In this document: piece by piece, positions 52,417 through 62,421 of the stretch
Layout of the letters: each line of letters starts with the position of its first letter
Numbering within the stretch: position 1 is the first letter of the stretch
Assembly: GCF_030814655.1 (NCBI RefSeq)
Contig: NZ_JAUSVK010000001.1
Span: 6,765,001 to 6,829,000, forward strand
Origin: Labrys monachus
Lineage (GTDB): Bacteria; Pseudomonadota; Alphaproteobacteria; Rhizobiales; Labraceae
DNA length: 64,000 nucleotides
Reading direction: 5' to 3'
Notes under the pieces: model-generated
Databases searched by the model: none
What the model was told of the DNA's origin: nothing
Seen by the model: only the letters and a program-made list of their open reading frames with translations
Program-made: the position numbers and the translations under genes

Positions 52417-53649
52417 TCAGCCCGGGCGATGGAGCAGGGGGCGAGGACGGGTGACGGTCCGCCGGCCCGCCTTGACCACCGTCAGGGGCGGCGCGATCTC
52501 GGCGACCGCCGCCGCGCGCGAAGCGGCGTCGAGCACGACCAGGTCGGCGGGCCGGCCGGGCGCGATGCCGTAATCGGCGAGGTTGAGCAGGGCCGCCGGC
52601 TGCGTCGTCACCATGTCGAGGCAGCCGGCGATGTCGGCGGGCGTGCCGATCTGGGCGATATTGGCGTAGAGATTGGCGATCCGCACCAGCGAGCAATCGC
52701 CGAAGGGCGTGAAGGGATTGAGCACGTTGTTGGTGGCGAGCGAGCAGGTGACGCCGGCGGCCAGCAGGCGGTGCGCCGGGGCGACGCCGCGCGGCACGCT
52801 GTGCTCATGGCCCTGGCCGTTGAGGAAAAGGTCGGTCGAGGGCAGCACGGTGAGGGCGATGCCGGCGTCCGCCAGGCGCCGCCCCAGCGCCTCGAAGCGC
52901 TCCCTCGGCACGGCCGAAAGCTTGGTCACGTGGCCGATCGCCACCCGGCCCCCCCACCGGCAGGCATCCGCGAGGCGGCAGACCTCCTCGAGGTCGAAAT
53001 GCGAGGGATCGAGGCTGAAATCGAGGTGCAGGTCGATATCGAGGTCGTAGCGGCGTGCGAGCGCGAAGATCCGTGCGATCTGGCCATGCGAGTCCCGGTC
53101 CATGTAGGGCGCCCCGCCGACGGCGTCGGCGCCTGCTTCCAGGGCCTGCACCAGCACGTCCTCGCAGCCGGGATCGTCGAGGAGCCCCTCCTGCGGGAAG
53201 GCGCAGAGCCGCAGGTCGATCGCCCAGGCGTAATCGCGCTTCAGCCGGAGCAGCGCGCGCAGGCTGGTGAGGCCGATGCGGGGATCGACCTCGACATGGC
53301 TGCGCATCCGCGTCGTGCCCTGCAGGATCGCCCGCTCCAGCGTCCGCCTGGCGCGCTCATAGACGTCCTCCTCGGTGAAGTCGCGCTTGGCCCGCGCGAC
53401 CTCGGCGATCGCCTCCTGCACCGTGCCGGTATGGCAGTTGCAACGGGCGGTCAGGCGCGACTTGTCGAGATGGATATGGGTCTCGACCAGGCCCGGCAGG
53501 ACGAGCCGCCCGTCCAGCCGCTCCTCGGGACCGCCGCCCGGGAGGCCGGCTTCGACCGCCGCGAAACGTCCGTCGCGGATGCCGATGTCGACGCAGCGCT
53601 CCTCCCGGCCGGCGATGCGCGCATCCCTGAAGATCAGATCGAAATCCAT
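52417..53649 (-). CDS. Cytosine deaminase-like amidohydrolase
   Basis: 410 residues. Metal-dependent hydrolase superfamily: PGLVETHIHLDKSRL (HxH), RSHVEVDPRIGL, DLHLDFSLD, VAIGHVTKLS and VLPSTDLFLNGQ (Asp). The CodA-type subgroup is indicated by ETHIHLDK and GxPHxE-like spacing. It may deaminate cytosine, isoguanine or a related cyclic amidine; the substrate is not determined. No transporter gene adjoins it. A shadow frame of similar length on the plus strand is ignored. Confidence 0.82.
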   Translation of the reverse strand: MDFDLIFRDARIAGREERCVDIGIRDGRFAAVEAGLPGGGPEERLDGRLVLPGLVETHIHLDKSRLTARCNCHTGTVQEAIAEVARAKRDFTEEDVYERARRTLERAILQGTTRMRSHVEVDPRIGLTSLRALLRLKRDYAWAIDLRLCAFPQEGLLDDPGCEDVLVQALEAGADAVGGAPYMDRDSHGQIARIFALARRYDLDIDLHLDFSLDPSHFDLEEVCRLADACRWGGRVAIGHVTKLSAVPRERFEALGRRLADAGIALTVLPSTDLFLNGQGHEHSVPRGVAPAHRLLAAGVTCSLATNNVLNPFTPFGDCSLVRIANLYANIAQIGTPADIAGCLDMVTTQPAALLNLADYGIAPGRPADLVVLDAASRAAAVAEIAPPLTVVKAGRRTVTRPRPLLHRPG

Positions 53650-53743
53650 GTCGCCTTTTCGGTGAAGCGTGCCGCGAGCTGGCGCGACGGTTCCGGACGT
53701 TTATCCCGAGGTCCGACTCGCCCGCCGCAAACAAGTCTTTGCC

Positions 53744-54303
53744 TCAGCGCGTGGTGCTCCGCAATCTCTCCGCCTGGGCGAGGCGTTGGAGAGCAATGTT
53801 CGGCGATGGGCCGGCGCCGAGGGCAATCTGGACATCGAGGCCCGAGAACCAAAGCCGATAGACGAAATGAATGATCGCGCCCTGCGCGGCGGCCATCTGC
53901 CCCGTCACCATCATCGTGATCGTGCCGTTCACCTTGTGCACGTCGACATATTTCGCCTGATAGCGTGCCAGCGCCTCCGGCATGTATTGGATAGCCGCCG
54001 TCTTGATCCATTCGGCGGAATATCTTGGGTCGGCTTCGACCTTCAGGAGAGTCGTCTCGAAGGTCCGGGAGCCGCTGGCGCTGCCGTGCCCCCAGCTGAT
54101 GCCGCCCAATCCGCCGCAACGCGGCTGGCGGCATATCAAAACCTTGTCCGCCTTCAGCCGGCCGGTCGGCAGGACGGCGGGGTCGGCGGCTTCGAGCCAC
54201 CCCTCTGCCGCCAGGCGTTCGTTCGTCGATGCGGTCAATCTCGGTGCAAACGCACCCTGGCCGCAAGCGGCGAGACCAAGAGTATCGAAACAGCACGGAG
54301 CAT
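53744..54303 (-). pseudogene. Lipoprotein-like hypothetical gene with a frameshift in the signal peptide
   Basis: The main frame (from TTG 54238) encodes TASTNERLAAEGWLEAADPA and ends AERLRSTTR; no family is recognised. Upstream in the same frame the sequence reads LGLAACGQGAFAPRL, a lipobox (LAAC) without a start. The ATG at 54303 begins MLRAVSILL in another frame that stops at VRLHRD. One extra base after about 54280 would join them into MLRAVSILLGLAACGQGAF, a perfect lipoprotein signal peptide. So this is either a recent frameshift pseudogene or a sequencing error. Confidence 0.6.
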
Positions 54304-54649
54304 GGTGATAGCCCGCCGGTGACAGAATAGCGAAAGGCCGGGCGGCCCGCCCGGAATGAAATCAATGCGCGAGTGGCTGAAGCGCGAGTAGTTGCCCCGC
54401 CGTTTGCCGGTCCGCGGCGAACGAGACTCGCCAGGACGGCGAAGACGGAGCAGTTCATCATGGGATTCCGACGTGGCACAGCGACGAGGTTGCCATGTCG
54501 AGTTGTGGCAAAAGCCTGGAACAAATCAAAGTTTTATTTGAGCAGAAACTCAATATTTCGCGAATGAAAGAATAAACCCGCGGATCATGCATCCGCAGGT
54601 TGTATTCCATGTATCGATCATTCGGCCGGGATAGGGAATCTGCGGGCCC
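54304..54649. other. Intergenic region, no gene seen
   Basis: 346 bp between two minus-strand genes, containing the terminator at 54575-54601 and no recognisable coding sequence. Confidence 0.4.
54575..54601 (-). terminator. Terminator after the transglycosylase gene
   Basis: 11-bp stem (54575-54585 with 54591-54601, one mismatch) and 5-nt loop, followed on the minus strand by TATTCTTTC, about 50 nt past the stop at 54650. Confidence 0.6.
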
Positions 54650-55450
54650 TTATTGACCCGGAGACCCCTTGATCAGCTTGGGCAGCAGGCCCTTGCGCTT
54701 GGCCTCGTAGTAATAGCCGCTGGCATAGAGCCGCATCGCGCGGTCCTGGTTGCCGCCGGCGACCTTGTAGGCATTGGCCAGATAGGCCGCGCCATAGGTC
54801 AGATTGACGTCGGGATCGAGCAGGCCTTCGGGATTGCCGCGATAGCCCATGCCCCGCGCCGTATCGAGGCGCATCTGCATCAGGCCGACGAAGGGGCCGT
54901 GGCGCAGATGCGGGTTGAAGCCGCTTTCCCGGGCGACGATGCGGCGCAGCAACGTCTCGGGCACGTGATAGCGCGTCGCGTGCTTGCTGATGAGGGCGTC
55001 CACCTGCGGCCGGCCGGCCGGACCGGCAGCCTGCTTATGCGGTCCGTCGCCATCCTTGGACGGGGTCGACGGCAGCGGCATCATCGGGATGCTGCCCGTT
55101 TCGAGGACGTCGTTCTGCGGGGCCGCCACGCTTCCGGTCAGCGAGGCGAAAACCGCCGGCGTGGGGGTCTTGAGGGTCGGCACCACCGCGGCAGCGGCGA
55201 GTTCCTTCGGCCGGGCGGGCGGCAGCGGCGGGGCGTGCGGCGCCGCCGCGGCGCTCTTCTCGCCGGCCACGGCCTGCTTCGGCCTGACGGGGCCTTTGGC
55301 GCCGCCCTTCGGCGCCTCCGGTTGCGCCGTGGCCGGCACGGCATCGTCCGCCCGGGCGTCCCTTGCCATGCCGATGGTGCAGGCGGCGGAAAGACCGAGG
55401 GCGAGGCATCCCGCCGTCAGGCTCCGCACGGCTGAGGCCGGGGCCTTCAA
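54650..55450 (-). CDS. Secreted lytic transglycosylase (SLT domain)
   Basis: 266 residues from TTG 55450, which overlaps the ALDH stop (TTGA); GTG 55429 is an alternative. Signal peptide SLTAGCLALGLSAACTIGMARDARA. A Pro/Ala/Lys-rich linker (about 40-150) leads to a C-terminal SLT domain: YHVPETLLRRIVARESGFNP (catalytic Glu), GPFVGLMQMRLDTARGMGY and DPDVNLTYGAAYLANAY. It cleaves peptidoglycan to 1,6-anhydro-muropeptides. Confidence 0.86.
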   Translation of the reverse strand: MKAPASAVRSLTAGCLALGLSAACTIGMARDARADDAVPATAQPEAPKGGAKGPVRPKQAVAGEKSAAAAPHAPPLPPARPKELAAAAVVPTLKTPTPAVFASLTGSVAAPQNDVLETGSIPMMPLPSTPSKDGDGPHKQAAGPAGRPQVDALISKHATRYHVPETLLRRIVARESGFNPHLRHGPFVGLMQMRLDTARGMGYRGNPEGLLDPDVNLTYGAAYLANAYKVAGGNQDRAMRLYASGYYYEAKRKGLLPKLIKGSPGQ

Positions 55451-57012
55451 GGATTGAGCCCGCCGTCGTCGACGTCGAATTTGACGCCCTGGGCCAGCGG
55501 CAGGTTCAGGCCGTAATTGATGGCGCTGGTCTGGCGCCGCATATAGGCCTTCCAGGCGTCCGAGCCGCTCTCGCGGCCGCCGCCCGTCTCCTTCTCGCCG
55601 CCGAAGGCGCCGCCGATCTCGGCGCCGGACGGGCCCATATTGACGTTGGCGATGCCGCAATCGGAGCCCTGCGCCGACAGGAAGCGCTCGACCTCGCGCA
55701 TGTCGGTGGCGAAGATCGAGGAGGAAAGGCCCTGCGGCACGCCATTCTGCAGGGCGACCGCCTCGTCGAAGGCGCGGTATTTGAGGACGTAGAGGATGGG
55801 CGCAAAGGTCTCGTGGACGACCGGTCCGGCCTGCGCCGGCATCTCGACCAAGGCCGGGCGGACGTAATAGGCCTCGGCCGGTCCGGCGTCGGCGATACGC
55901 TCGCCGCCATGCACCGTTCCGCCGGCCTCGGCAGCCGCCTGCAGCGCCTGCTGCATGGCGTCATAGGCGGCGCCGTCGATCAGGGGCCCGACGAGCGCGT
56001 CGCCGGTGACGGGATTGCCGACGGAAATCGAGGCGTAGACCACGCGCAGCCGGCCGACCAGCGCGTCATAGACCTTCTCGTGCACGATCAGGCGGCGCAG
56101 CGAGGTGCAACGCTGGCCGGCGGTGCCCATCGCGGCGAAGGCGATGGCGCGCAGGGCGAGGTCCAGATCGGCTGACGGGGTGACGATCGAGGCGTTGTTG
56201 CCGCCGAGCTCCAGGATCGAGCGGCCGAAGCGGCGGGCGACCCGCTCGCCGACCTTGCGCCCCATCGCGGTCGAGCCGGTGGCGGAGACGACGGGCACGC
56301 GCGCATCGTCCACCAGCGTCTCGCCGATCTCGCGTCCGCCGAGGACGAGGGTGAGCAGGCCGTCGGGCACGCCGCCGAAACGGCGGGCGGTGCGCTGGAA
56401 CAGGGCCTCGACGGCGAGGGCGGTGAGCGGCGTCTTCTCGGAGGGCTTCCACACCACGCTGTCGCCGCAGACGAAGGCGAGGGCGGCGTTCCAGGACCAC
56501 ACGGCCACGGGAAAATTGAAGGCCGAGATCACGCCGACGACGCCGGCCGGATGCCATTGCTCCATCATGCGGTGGTCGCCGCGCTCCGAGGCGATGGTGA
56601 GGCCGTAGAGCTGGCGGGACAGGCCGGTGGCGAAGTCGCAGATGTCGATCATCTCCTGCACTTCGCCGAGGCCTTCGGAAATGATCTTGCCGACCTCCAG
56701 CGAGACCAGGCGGCCGAGCTCGGCCTTGGCGGCGCGCAGCTCCTCGCCGAGCAGGCGGACGAGCTCGCCGCGCTGCGGACCGGGCACCTTGCGCCAGGCT
56801 TCGAAGGCGGCCTGCGCCCTGCCGACGGCGGCGGTGACCTCGGCCGGCGTCGCCTCCGCGACCTCGCCGATGACCTCGCCGGTGAGCGGCGTGCGGACGA
56901 TGCGCGAGCCGCCCGAGTAACGTTCCGCCGGCACGTCCAGCCTCGCAAGAAGCCCGCGAATTTCGGCAGCAAAACCGGTGTTCGACTCGCCCTGGGAAAG
57001 GGTTTTCAGCAT
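55447..57012 (-). CDS. amaB: ALDH7-type aldehyde dehydrogenase (L-piperidine-6-carboxylate / alpha-aminoadipic semialdehyde)
   Basis: 521 residues. ALDH7 features: HPAGVVGVISAFNFPVAVWSWN, WKPSEKTPL, SATGSTAMGRKV, ELGGNNASI (catalytic Glu), GTAGQRCTSLRR (catalytic Cys), and C-terminal GGAFGGEKETGGGRESGSDAWK. The family oxidises alpha-aminoadipic semialdehyde/piperideine-6-carboxylate in lysine catabolism with NAD+. No other lysine-degradation gene is in the window, so substrate assignment rests on family only. Confidence 0.85.
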   Translation of the reverse strand: MLKTLSQGESNTGFAAEIRGLLARLDVPAERYSGGSRIVRTPLTGEVIGEVAEATPAEVTAAVGRAQAAFEAWRKVPGPQRGELVRLLGEELRAAKAELGRLVSLEVGKIISEGLGEVQEMIDICDFATGLSRQLYGLTIASERGDHRMMEQWHPAGVVGVISAFNFPVAVWSWNAALAFVCGDSVVWKPSEKTPLTALAVEALFQRTARRFGGVPDGLLTLVLGGREIGETLVDDARVPVVSATGSTAMGRKVGERVARRFGRSILELGGNNASIVTPSADLDLALRAIAFAAMGTAGQRCTSLRRLIVHEKVYDALVGRLRVVYASISVGNPVTGDALVGPLIDGAAYDAMQQALQAAAEAGGTVHGGERIADAGPAEAYYVRPALVEMPAQAGPVVHETFAPILYVLKYRAFDEAVALQNGVPQGLSSSIFATDMREVERFLSAQGSDCGIANVNMGPSGAEIGGAFGGEKETGGGRESGSDAWKAYMRRQTSAINYGLNLPLAQGVKFDVDDGGLNP

Positions 57013-57434
57013 AGATGCTCGTCTCTTATCAATATGTTCCGGGCACGCTCATACCCTTTTTGCATGGGTGCAGGCTAGCCCGGTCTCCGAAGACAGGCAA
57101 GAGCAGCCCCGGACTGCTTTGGTACGCGGCGTAAGTCCTTGAGAAATCAAGAGATGCGGGATCCTCCCAGGGGAGGGCGGCCCGGCGGTATCCGTCGCCC
57201 CGGAGGGGAGGCCGATCGCTGCGGCAGAATCAGCCGGGGAAAACCGCGCCGGCGGGATCGGCTCGCGGCGTCCGGCAAAAGCGGGCGTCGGGCGGGCGCC
57301 GGGGAGGCCGGCGAGGAGGTCCGTCGTCATGGCGGGTTCCGGGTCATTGCGGTGCGGACCCTAGGCGGAAAGATATGAACAATTCGTCGCCGCATCGGCC
57401 CTGCCGGACGGTCAAGTCCGTCACGTGAGGTCCG
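57013..57434. other. Intergenic region, no gene seen
   Basis: 422 bp between amaB and the priA end (both minus strand). GC-rich; a 93-codon frame has no recognisable product. Confidence 0.4.
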
Positions 57435-59609
57435 TCAGGCGAAGTTCATGGGATCGATGTCGATCTCGAGCGCCAACTGCCCGGTCGGCTTGGGCGCGGC
57501 GGCGAGCCAGGCGCGGATATAGTCCTGCAGGGCGAAGTCGCGCGGCGCCTGCAGGATGAGGCGCATGCGGTGGCGCCCGCGGATCACCGCGATCGGCGCC
57601 TCGGCCGGGCCGAGCACGCGCAGCGCCGCGTCGAAAGGGGCGGCCTTGGCCAGCAGGCGGGCGAAGGTCTCGGCCTTGGCGCGGTCCTCGTCGAGGATGG
57701 TCAGCGAGGCCATGCGGCCATAGGGCGGCAGGCCGGCCTGCGCGCGGATGGCGATCTCGCGGGCATAGAAGCTCTCCTTGTCGCCGGAGATCAGGGCCTG
57801 CATCACCGGATGGCCGGGATCGTAGCTCTGCAGCAAGGCGCGGCCCGGCTTGTCGCCCCGCCCGGCCCGGCCGGTGACCTGCCCGAGCAGCTGGAAGGTG
57901 CGCTCGGCGGCGCGCGGATCGCCGGTGCCGAGCCCGAGATCGGCGTCGATGACGCCGACCAGGGTCAGGTGCGGAAAATTATGGCCCTTCGCCACCAGCT
58001 GCGTGCCGATGACGAGGTTCGCATCGCCCCGCGCCACGGTCTCCAGCTCCTGCTTCAGCTTTTCGGTGCTCGCGAACAGGTCGCTCGACAGGATGACGGT
58101 ATGGGCCTGCGGAAACAGGCCCGCCACTTCCTCGGCGATGCGCTCGACGCCCGGCCCGCAGGGGGTGAGCGTGTCCTCCGCCTCGCAGCTGGGGCACTGG
58201 CGCGGCACCGGTGCGGTATGGCCGCAATGGTGGCAGACCAGGCTCTTGCGGAAACGGTGCTCCACCAGCCAGGCGGTGCAATGCGGGCACTGGAAGCGGT
58301 GGCCGCATTTGCGGCACAGCGTCAGCGGGGCATAGCCGCGCCGGTTGAGGAAGAGCAGGGCCTGGTCGCCGGCGGCGATCGTCTCACGCACGGCCTCGGC
58401 GAGGCGGGGGGCGATGAACCGGCCGCGCTCCGGCCCGCCGCTGCGCATGTCGATGGCGGCGATCGCAGGCAGGCTGCGGCCGCCGAAGCGTTCCGGCAGG
58501 ATGAGGTGGTCGTAGCGGCCGCGGTCGGCATTGACCCGGCTTTCGATGGAGGGCGTCGCGGAGGCCAGCACGACGGCGGCATCGACGAGACGGGCGCGCA
58601 CCACCGCCATGTCGCGGGCATGGTAGCGCGGCCCGTCCTCCTGCTTGTAGGCGCTGTCGTGCTCCTCGTCGACGACGACGAGGCGCAGGTCCGCGAAGGG
58701 CAGGAACAGCGCCGAGCGGGCGCCCGCGACCACCGCGACCTCGCCCTTGGCGATGCCGTGCCACAGCCGGGCCCGCTTGTTGGCGGCGACGCCCGAATGC
58801 CATTCGGCGGGCCGGACGCCGAAGCGGGCGGCGAAACGGTCGAGGAACTGGTTGGTGAGCGCGATCTCCGGCAGCATGATCAGCGCCTGCCCGCCCTGGC
58901 GCACCGCCTCGGCCACCGCCTCGAAATAGACCTCCGTCTTGCCGGAGCCGGTGACGCCTTCGAGCAGGGTGGCGGCGAAGCGCCGGGCGGCGACCTTCTG
59001 CGTCAGGTCGGCCGCGGCGCGGGCCTGGGCCTCGCTGAGGCTGGCGGCGGCGAAGTCGAGGTCGGGCATGCGGGCGGCCGGCTCGGGCGGCAGGGCCACC
59101 GGCGTCACGGCGCCCGCATCGACCAGGCCGTCGATCACGCCGGGCGAGACGCCGGTCGCCTCGATGAGGGCCTTCTTCTCATGGACGAAGCCGTCCGCCA
59201 GATGGCCGAGCACGCGCCGGCGGGCCGGCGTCAGGCGTTCGGGCTCGCTGCCGCCCAGCCGGTAGCCGAGGCGCGGTTTTTCCGGCGGCAGTTCGGGCGC
59301 CCGCAGCGCCATGCGCATCACCATGCCGCGCGGCGTCAGCGTCCAGTTCGACACCCATTCGATGAAGCGGCGCATGTCCTCGCGCAGAGGCGGCACGGCG
59401 AGCCGCTCCTCGACATATTTGAGCCGGTTGGAGGAGGCCGGCAGCACGCCGTCGCCGTCCCAGACGACGCCGACCGTCTCGCGCGGGCCGAGGGTGACGC
59501 GCACGACGTCGCCGGGCATCAGCACATTGCCGAACGGGACGCGGTAGCTGTAGGTGCGCTCCAGCGCCACCGGCAGCATGATTTCGACGACCTCGCCCGG
59601 ATTTGCCAT
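57435..59609 (-). CDS. priA: Primosomal replication protein N' (PriA helicase)
   Basis: 724 residues from ATG 59609. N-terminal 3'-DNA-binding domain (VVEIMLPVALERTYSYRVP), then helicase motifs: GVTGSGKTEVYFEAV (Walker A), VVDEEHDSAYKQED (DEEH), YHARDMAVVRAR, and zinc sites CRKCGHRFQCPHC, CHHCG and CPSC. C-terminal helicase lobe with ATQLVAKGHNFPHLTLVGVIDAD and GRAGRGDKPGRALLQSYDP. It restarts stalled replication forks. Length is typical; a long upstream open frame to 61277 is a shadow of leuB and the intergenic repeats. Confidence 0.95.
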   Translation of the reverse strand: MANPGEVVEIMLPVALERTYSYRVPFGNVLMPGDVVRVTLGPRETVGVVWDGDGVLPASSNRLKYVEERLAVPPLREDMRRFIEWVSNWTLTPRGMVMRMALRAPELPPEKPRLGYRLGGSEPERLTPARRRVLGHLADGFVHEKKALIEATGVSPGVIDGLVDAGAVTPVALPPEPAARMPDLDFAAASLSEAQARAAADLTQKVAARRFAATLLEGVTGSGKTEVYFEAVAEAVRQGGQALIMLPEIALTNQFLDRFAARFGVRPAEWHSGVAANKRARLWHGIAKGEVAVVAGARSALFLPFADLRLVVVDEEHDSAYKQEDGPRYHARDMAVVRARLVDAAVVLASATPSIESRVNADRGRYDHLILPERFGGRSLPAIAAIDMRSGGPERGRFIAPRLAEAVRETIAAGDQALLFLNRRGYAPLTLCRKCGHRFQCPHCTAWLVEHRFRKSLVCHHCGHTAPVPRQCPSCEAEDTLTPCGPGVERIAEEVAGLFPQAHTVILSSDLFASTEKLKQELETVARGDANLVIGTQLVAKGHNFPHLTLVGVIDADLGLGTGDPRAAERTFQLLGQVTGRAGRGDKPGRALLQSYDPGHPVMQALISGDKESFYAREIAIRAQAGLPPYGRMASLTILDEDRAKAETFARLLAKAAPFDAALRVLGPAEAPIAVIRGRHRMRLILQAPRDFALQDYIRAWLAAAPKPTGQLALEIDIDPMNFA

Positions 59610-59671
59610 GGGGGTTAGGTCGGGGAGGACGCCGAGTCTGTCAAGGTTTCCTCCCGGGAGCGCAACGTCCT

Positions 59672-59801
59672 GGGAGCGCGGGCGTCCCGCCCGCCTCTTC
59701 CTTCCGCTTCCGCTCACGATACGGATGAAGGTGGGTGATAGTGGTCCGCCGCTTTCGGCACCGATGCTGTTTCCAAGAGCGGGCGGGACGCCCGCGCTCC
59801 C
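59672..59801. repeat. Perfect 23-bp inverted repeat, family A
   Basis: Left arm 59672-59694 (GGGAGCGCGGGCGTCCCGCC...) and right arm 59779-59801 are exact inverted copies, 84 nt apart, between the divergent priA and leuB genes. Confidence 0.8.
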
Positions 59802-59882
59802 GGGATGTCCGCGCTCCGGCAAACCTTGCGCCCTCCCGCCCGCTCGTCTAATCACGCGCAAGTCCAATCCGAGGTGATGATC

Positions 59883-60992
59883 ATGGCCACGCAAAAGCTT
59901 CTCCTTCTCCCTGGCGACGGTATCGGCGTCGAAGTGATGGCGGAGGTGAAGCGCCTGATCGCCTTCCTCAACAAGACCGGCCTCACCGCCTTCGAGACGG
60001 AAGAGGATCTCGTCGGCGGCGCCGCCTACGACGCCCACGGCAAGGCGATCTCCGACGCGGCGATGGGCCTCGCCCAGGCCGCCGATGCGGTGATGTTCGG
60101 CGCGGTCGGCGGGCCGAAATGGGCCGACGTGCCCTATGCGGCGCGTCCCGAAGCCGGCCTGCTGCGCCTGCGCAAGGATCTCGGCCTGTTCGCCAATCTG
60201 CGGCCGGCCGTCTGCTATCCGGCGCTCGCCGACGCCTCCTCGCTGAAGCGCGAGCTGGTCGAAGGCCTCGACATCATGATCGTGCGAGAGCTCACCGGCG
60301 GGGTCTATTTCGGCGAGCCGAAGGAGATCGTCACACTGGAGAACGGCGAGAAGCGCGCCGTCGACACCCAGGTCTACACCACCCACGAGATCGAGCGCAT
60401 CGCCCGCGTCGCCTTCGACCTCGCCAAGGTGCGCGGCAATCTGGTGCACTCCTCGGAAAAGCACAACGTCATGAAGTCCGGCGTGCTGTGGAAGCAGGTC
60501 GTCACCGCCGTGCACAAGGCCGAATATCCCGAGGTGAAGCTCGAGCATATCCTGGCCGACAATTGCGGCATGCAGCTGGTGCGCACGCCCAAGCAGTTCG
60601 ACGTCATCGTCTGCGACAACCTGTTCGGCGACATGCTCTCGGACGTCGCGGCGATGCTGACGGGCTCGCTCGGCATGCTGCCTTCCGCCTCGCTCGGCGC
60701 GACCGATCCGACGACCGGCAAGCGCAAGGCGATGTATGAGCCGGTGCACGGCTCGGCGCCGGACATCGCCGGCCGCGGCCTGGCCAACCCGATCGCGACG
60801 CTCGCCTCCTTCGGCATGGCGCTGCGCTATTCCTTCGGCCTCGCCGAGGCGGCCGACCGCCTCGACGCGGCGATCGCCGCCGCGCTGGACGAGGGCCTGC
60901 GCACCAAGGACATCGCCTCCGCCGGCCAGAACGCCGTCTCGACCAGCGAGATGGGCTCCGCCGTGCTGAAGGCGCTGGAACAGGCGGCGTAG
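59883..60992 (+). CDS. leuB: 3-isopropylmalate dehydrogenase
   Basis: 369 residues from ATG 59883, 8 nt after GAGG; ATG 59877 is too close to it. Motifs: [75 protein letters not shown], and [22 protein letters not shown]-dependent oxidation and decarboxylation of 3-isopropylmalate in leucine synthesis. Monocistronic here. Confidence 0.96.
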   Translation: MATQKLLLLPGDGIGVEVMAEVKRLIAFLNKTGLTAFETEEDLVGGAAYDAHGKAISDAAMGLAQAADAVMFGAVGGPKWADVPYAARPEAGLLRLRKDLGLFANLRPAVCYPALADASSLKRELVEGLDIMIVRELTGGVYFGEPKEIVTLENGEKRAVDTQVYTTHEIERIARVAFDLAKVRGNLVHSSEKHNVMKSGVLWKQVVTAVHKAEYPEVKLEHILADNCGMQLVRTPKQFDVIVCDNLFGDMLSDVAAMLTGSLGMLPSASLGATDPTTGKRKAMYEPVHGSAPDIAGRGLANPIATLASFGMALRYSFGLAEAADRLDAAIAAALDEGLRTKDIASAGQNAVSTSEMGSAVLKALEQAA

Positions 60993-61017
60993 GATCTTCC
61001 GCCCGGCCGGGCGGGTT

Positions 61018-61097
61018 GGAGGGTCGATCACCGATCGACCTTCCTGGAAACGCCGGGCGTGCCGGAAGGGAAGAGGTCGATCGGTGATCGACCCTCC
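61018..61097. repeat. Near-perfect inverted repeat (GGTCGATCACCGATCGACC type), family B
   Basis: Arms at 61018-61044 and 61069-61097 differ only by a 2-base insertion. They lie just after leuB. A related half-copy (CCCCGATCGACCGTCTTCCC) is at 3720-3739 near rsmB. Confidence 0.75.
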
Positions 61098-61170
61098 CAT
61101 CGCGTCCTTCTTCCGAAGAGCGCCCGGGAAGAGCCTTGCCTCCGGCGCGTTTTCTTGGCACCCATGCCGC

Positions 61171-62340
61171 ATGGTTTCTCCCCGCCCGCCCTCCTTCATC
61201 CGGACGTTCCTGGCTACGGAAGCGGCAGGCGGCGTGATCCTCATGGCGGTGGCGGCGTTGGCGCTCGCCGTCGCCAACTCGCCGCTGAGCGGGGCCTATT
61301 TCGATCTGCTCCATCTTCATATCGGCGGCCTCAGCCTCCTGCACTGGATCAATGACGGGCTGATGGCCCTGTTCTTCCTGCTGGTCGGCCTGGAGATCAA
61401 GCGCGAGGTGCTGAAGGGCCAGCTGTCGAACTGGCCGCGCCGGGCCCTGCCGGGCGTCGCCGCGCTCGGCGGCATGGTGGTGCCGGCGCTGGTCTTCGTC
61501 GCGGTGAACTGGCACCAGCCCGAGACGCTGCGCGGCTGGGCCATTCCCTCGGCCACCGACATCGCCTTCGCCCTCGGCGTGCTCGCTTTGCTCGGCTCCT
61601 ACGCGCCGGCCTCGCTCAAGGTGTTCCTCACCGCGCTCGCCATCATCGACGATCTCGGCGCCGTGCTGATCATCGCGCTGTTCTATACGGCCGGGCTCGA
61701 CGGGCTCGCGCTGGCGGGCGTCGGCGTGGTGCTGCTGGCGCTCGCCGCCATGAACCGGTTCGGCGTCGTTTTCCTGCCCGCCTATCTCGCCCTCGGCGCG
61801 GTGCTGTGGGTGCTGACGCTGATGTCGGGCATCCACGCCACGCTCGCCGGCGTGGCGCTCGCCTTCGCCATTCCGCTGCGCGGCGCGGCGGGCGGGGAGA
61901 AGTCGCCGCTGCACCGCCTCGAACACGGCCTGCATCCCTGGGTGACCTTCCTGATCGTCCCGGTGTTCGGCTTCGCCAATGCCGGGGTTTCCCTGGCCGG
62001 CCTCTCGCCCGCCCGCCTGGCCGACCCCGTCACGCTCGGCGTGGCGCTCGGCCTGTTCGCCGGCAAGCAGGCGGGCGTGTTCGCTTTCGCCGCGCTGGCG
62101 ATCCGCGCCGGATGGGCGGAGCTGCCGCATCGGGCGAGCTGGGTCCAGCTCTATGGCGTGGCGCTGCTCTGCGGCATCGGCTTCACCATGAGCCTGTTCA
62201 TCGGCGGCCTGGCTTATGCCGACACGCCGCTGCTGCTCGACGAGACCAAGATCGGCGTGCTGCTGGGCTCGGTGCTCTCCGCCGTCGCCGGCGCCATCCT
62301 GCTCCGCTTGGCGCGGCCGGCCGCCCGGCGCAGGCTTTGA
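61171..62340 (+). CDS. nhaA: Na+/H+ antiporter NhaA
   Basis: 389 residues from ATG 61171. Conserved NhaA segments: [81 protein letters not shown] (the two Asp of the ion site), [18 protein letters not shown], and [15 protein letters not shown]. About 12 membrane helices. Electrogenic exchange of Na+ for protons across the inner membrane. Confidence 0.95.
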   Translation: MVSPRPPSFIRTFLATEAAGGVILMAVAALALAVANSPLSGAYFDLLHLHIGGLSLLHWINDGLMALFFLLVGLEIKREVLKGQLSNWPRRALPGVAALGGMVVPALVFVAVNWHQPETLRGWAIPSATDIAFALGVLALLGSYAPASLKVFLTALAIIDDLGAVLIIALFYTAGLDGLALAGVGVVLLALAAMNRFGVVFLPAYLALGAVLWVLTLMSGIHATLAGVALAFAIPLRGAAGGEKSPLHRLEHGLHPWVTFLIVPVFGFANAGVSLAGLSPARLADPVTLGVALGLFAGKQAGVFAFAALAIRAGWAELPHRASWVQLYGVALLCGIGFTMSLFIGGLAYADTPLLLDETKIGVLLGSVLSAVAGAILLRLARPAARRRL

Positions 62341-62421
62341 TTGCCAGCGTGGCGTGCGGGTGATATGCCAGCCCGCCGTCTCCCGAGGGGGACAGGCTTA
62401 TCGAGGAGAAGGACGAAAACA

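Noticed and set aside
59610-61277. N-terminal extension of priA to 1280 codons
   Set aside because: Antisense to leuB and the intergenic repeats; the PriA domain begins right after ATG 59609.
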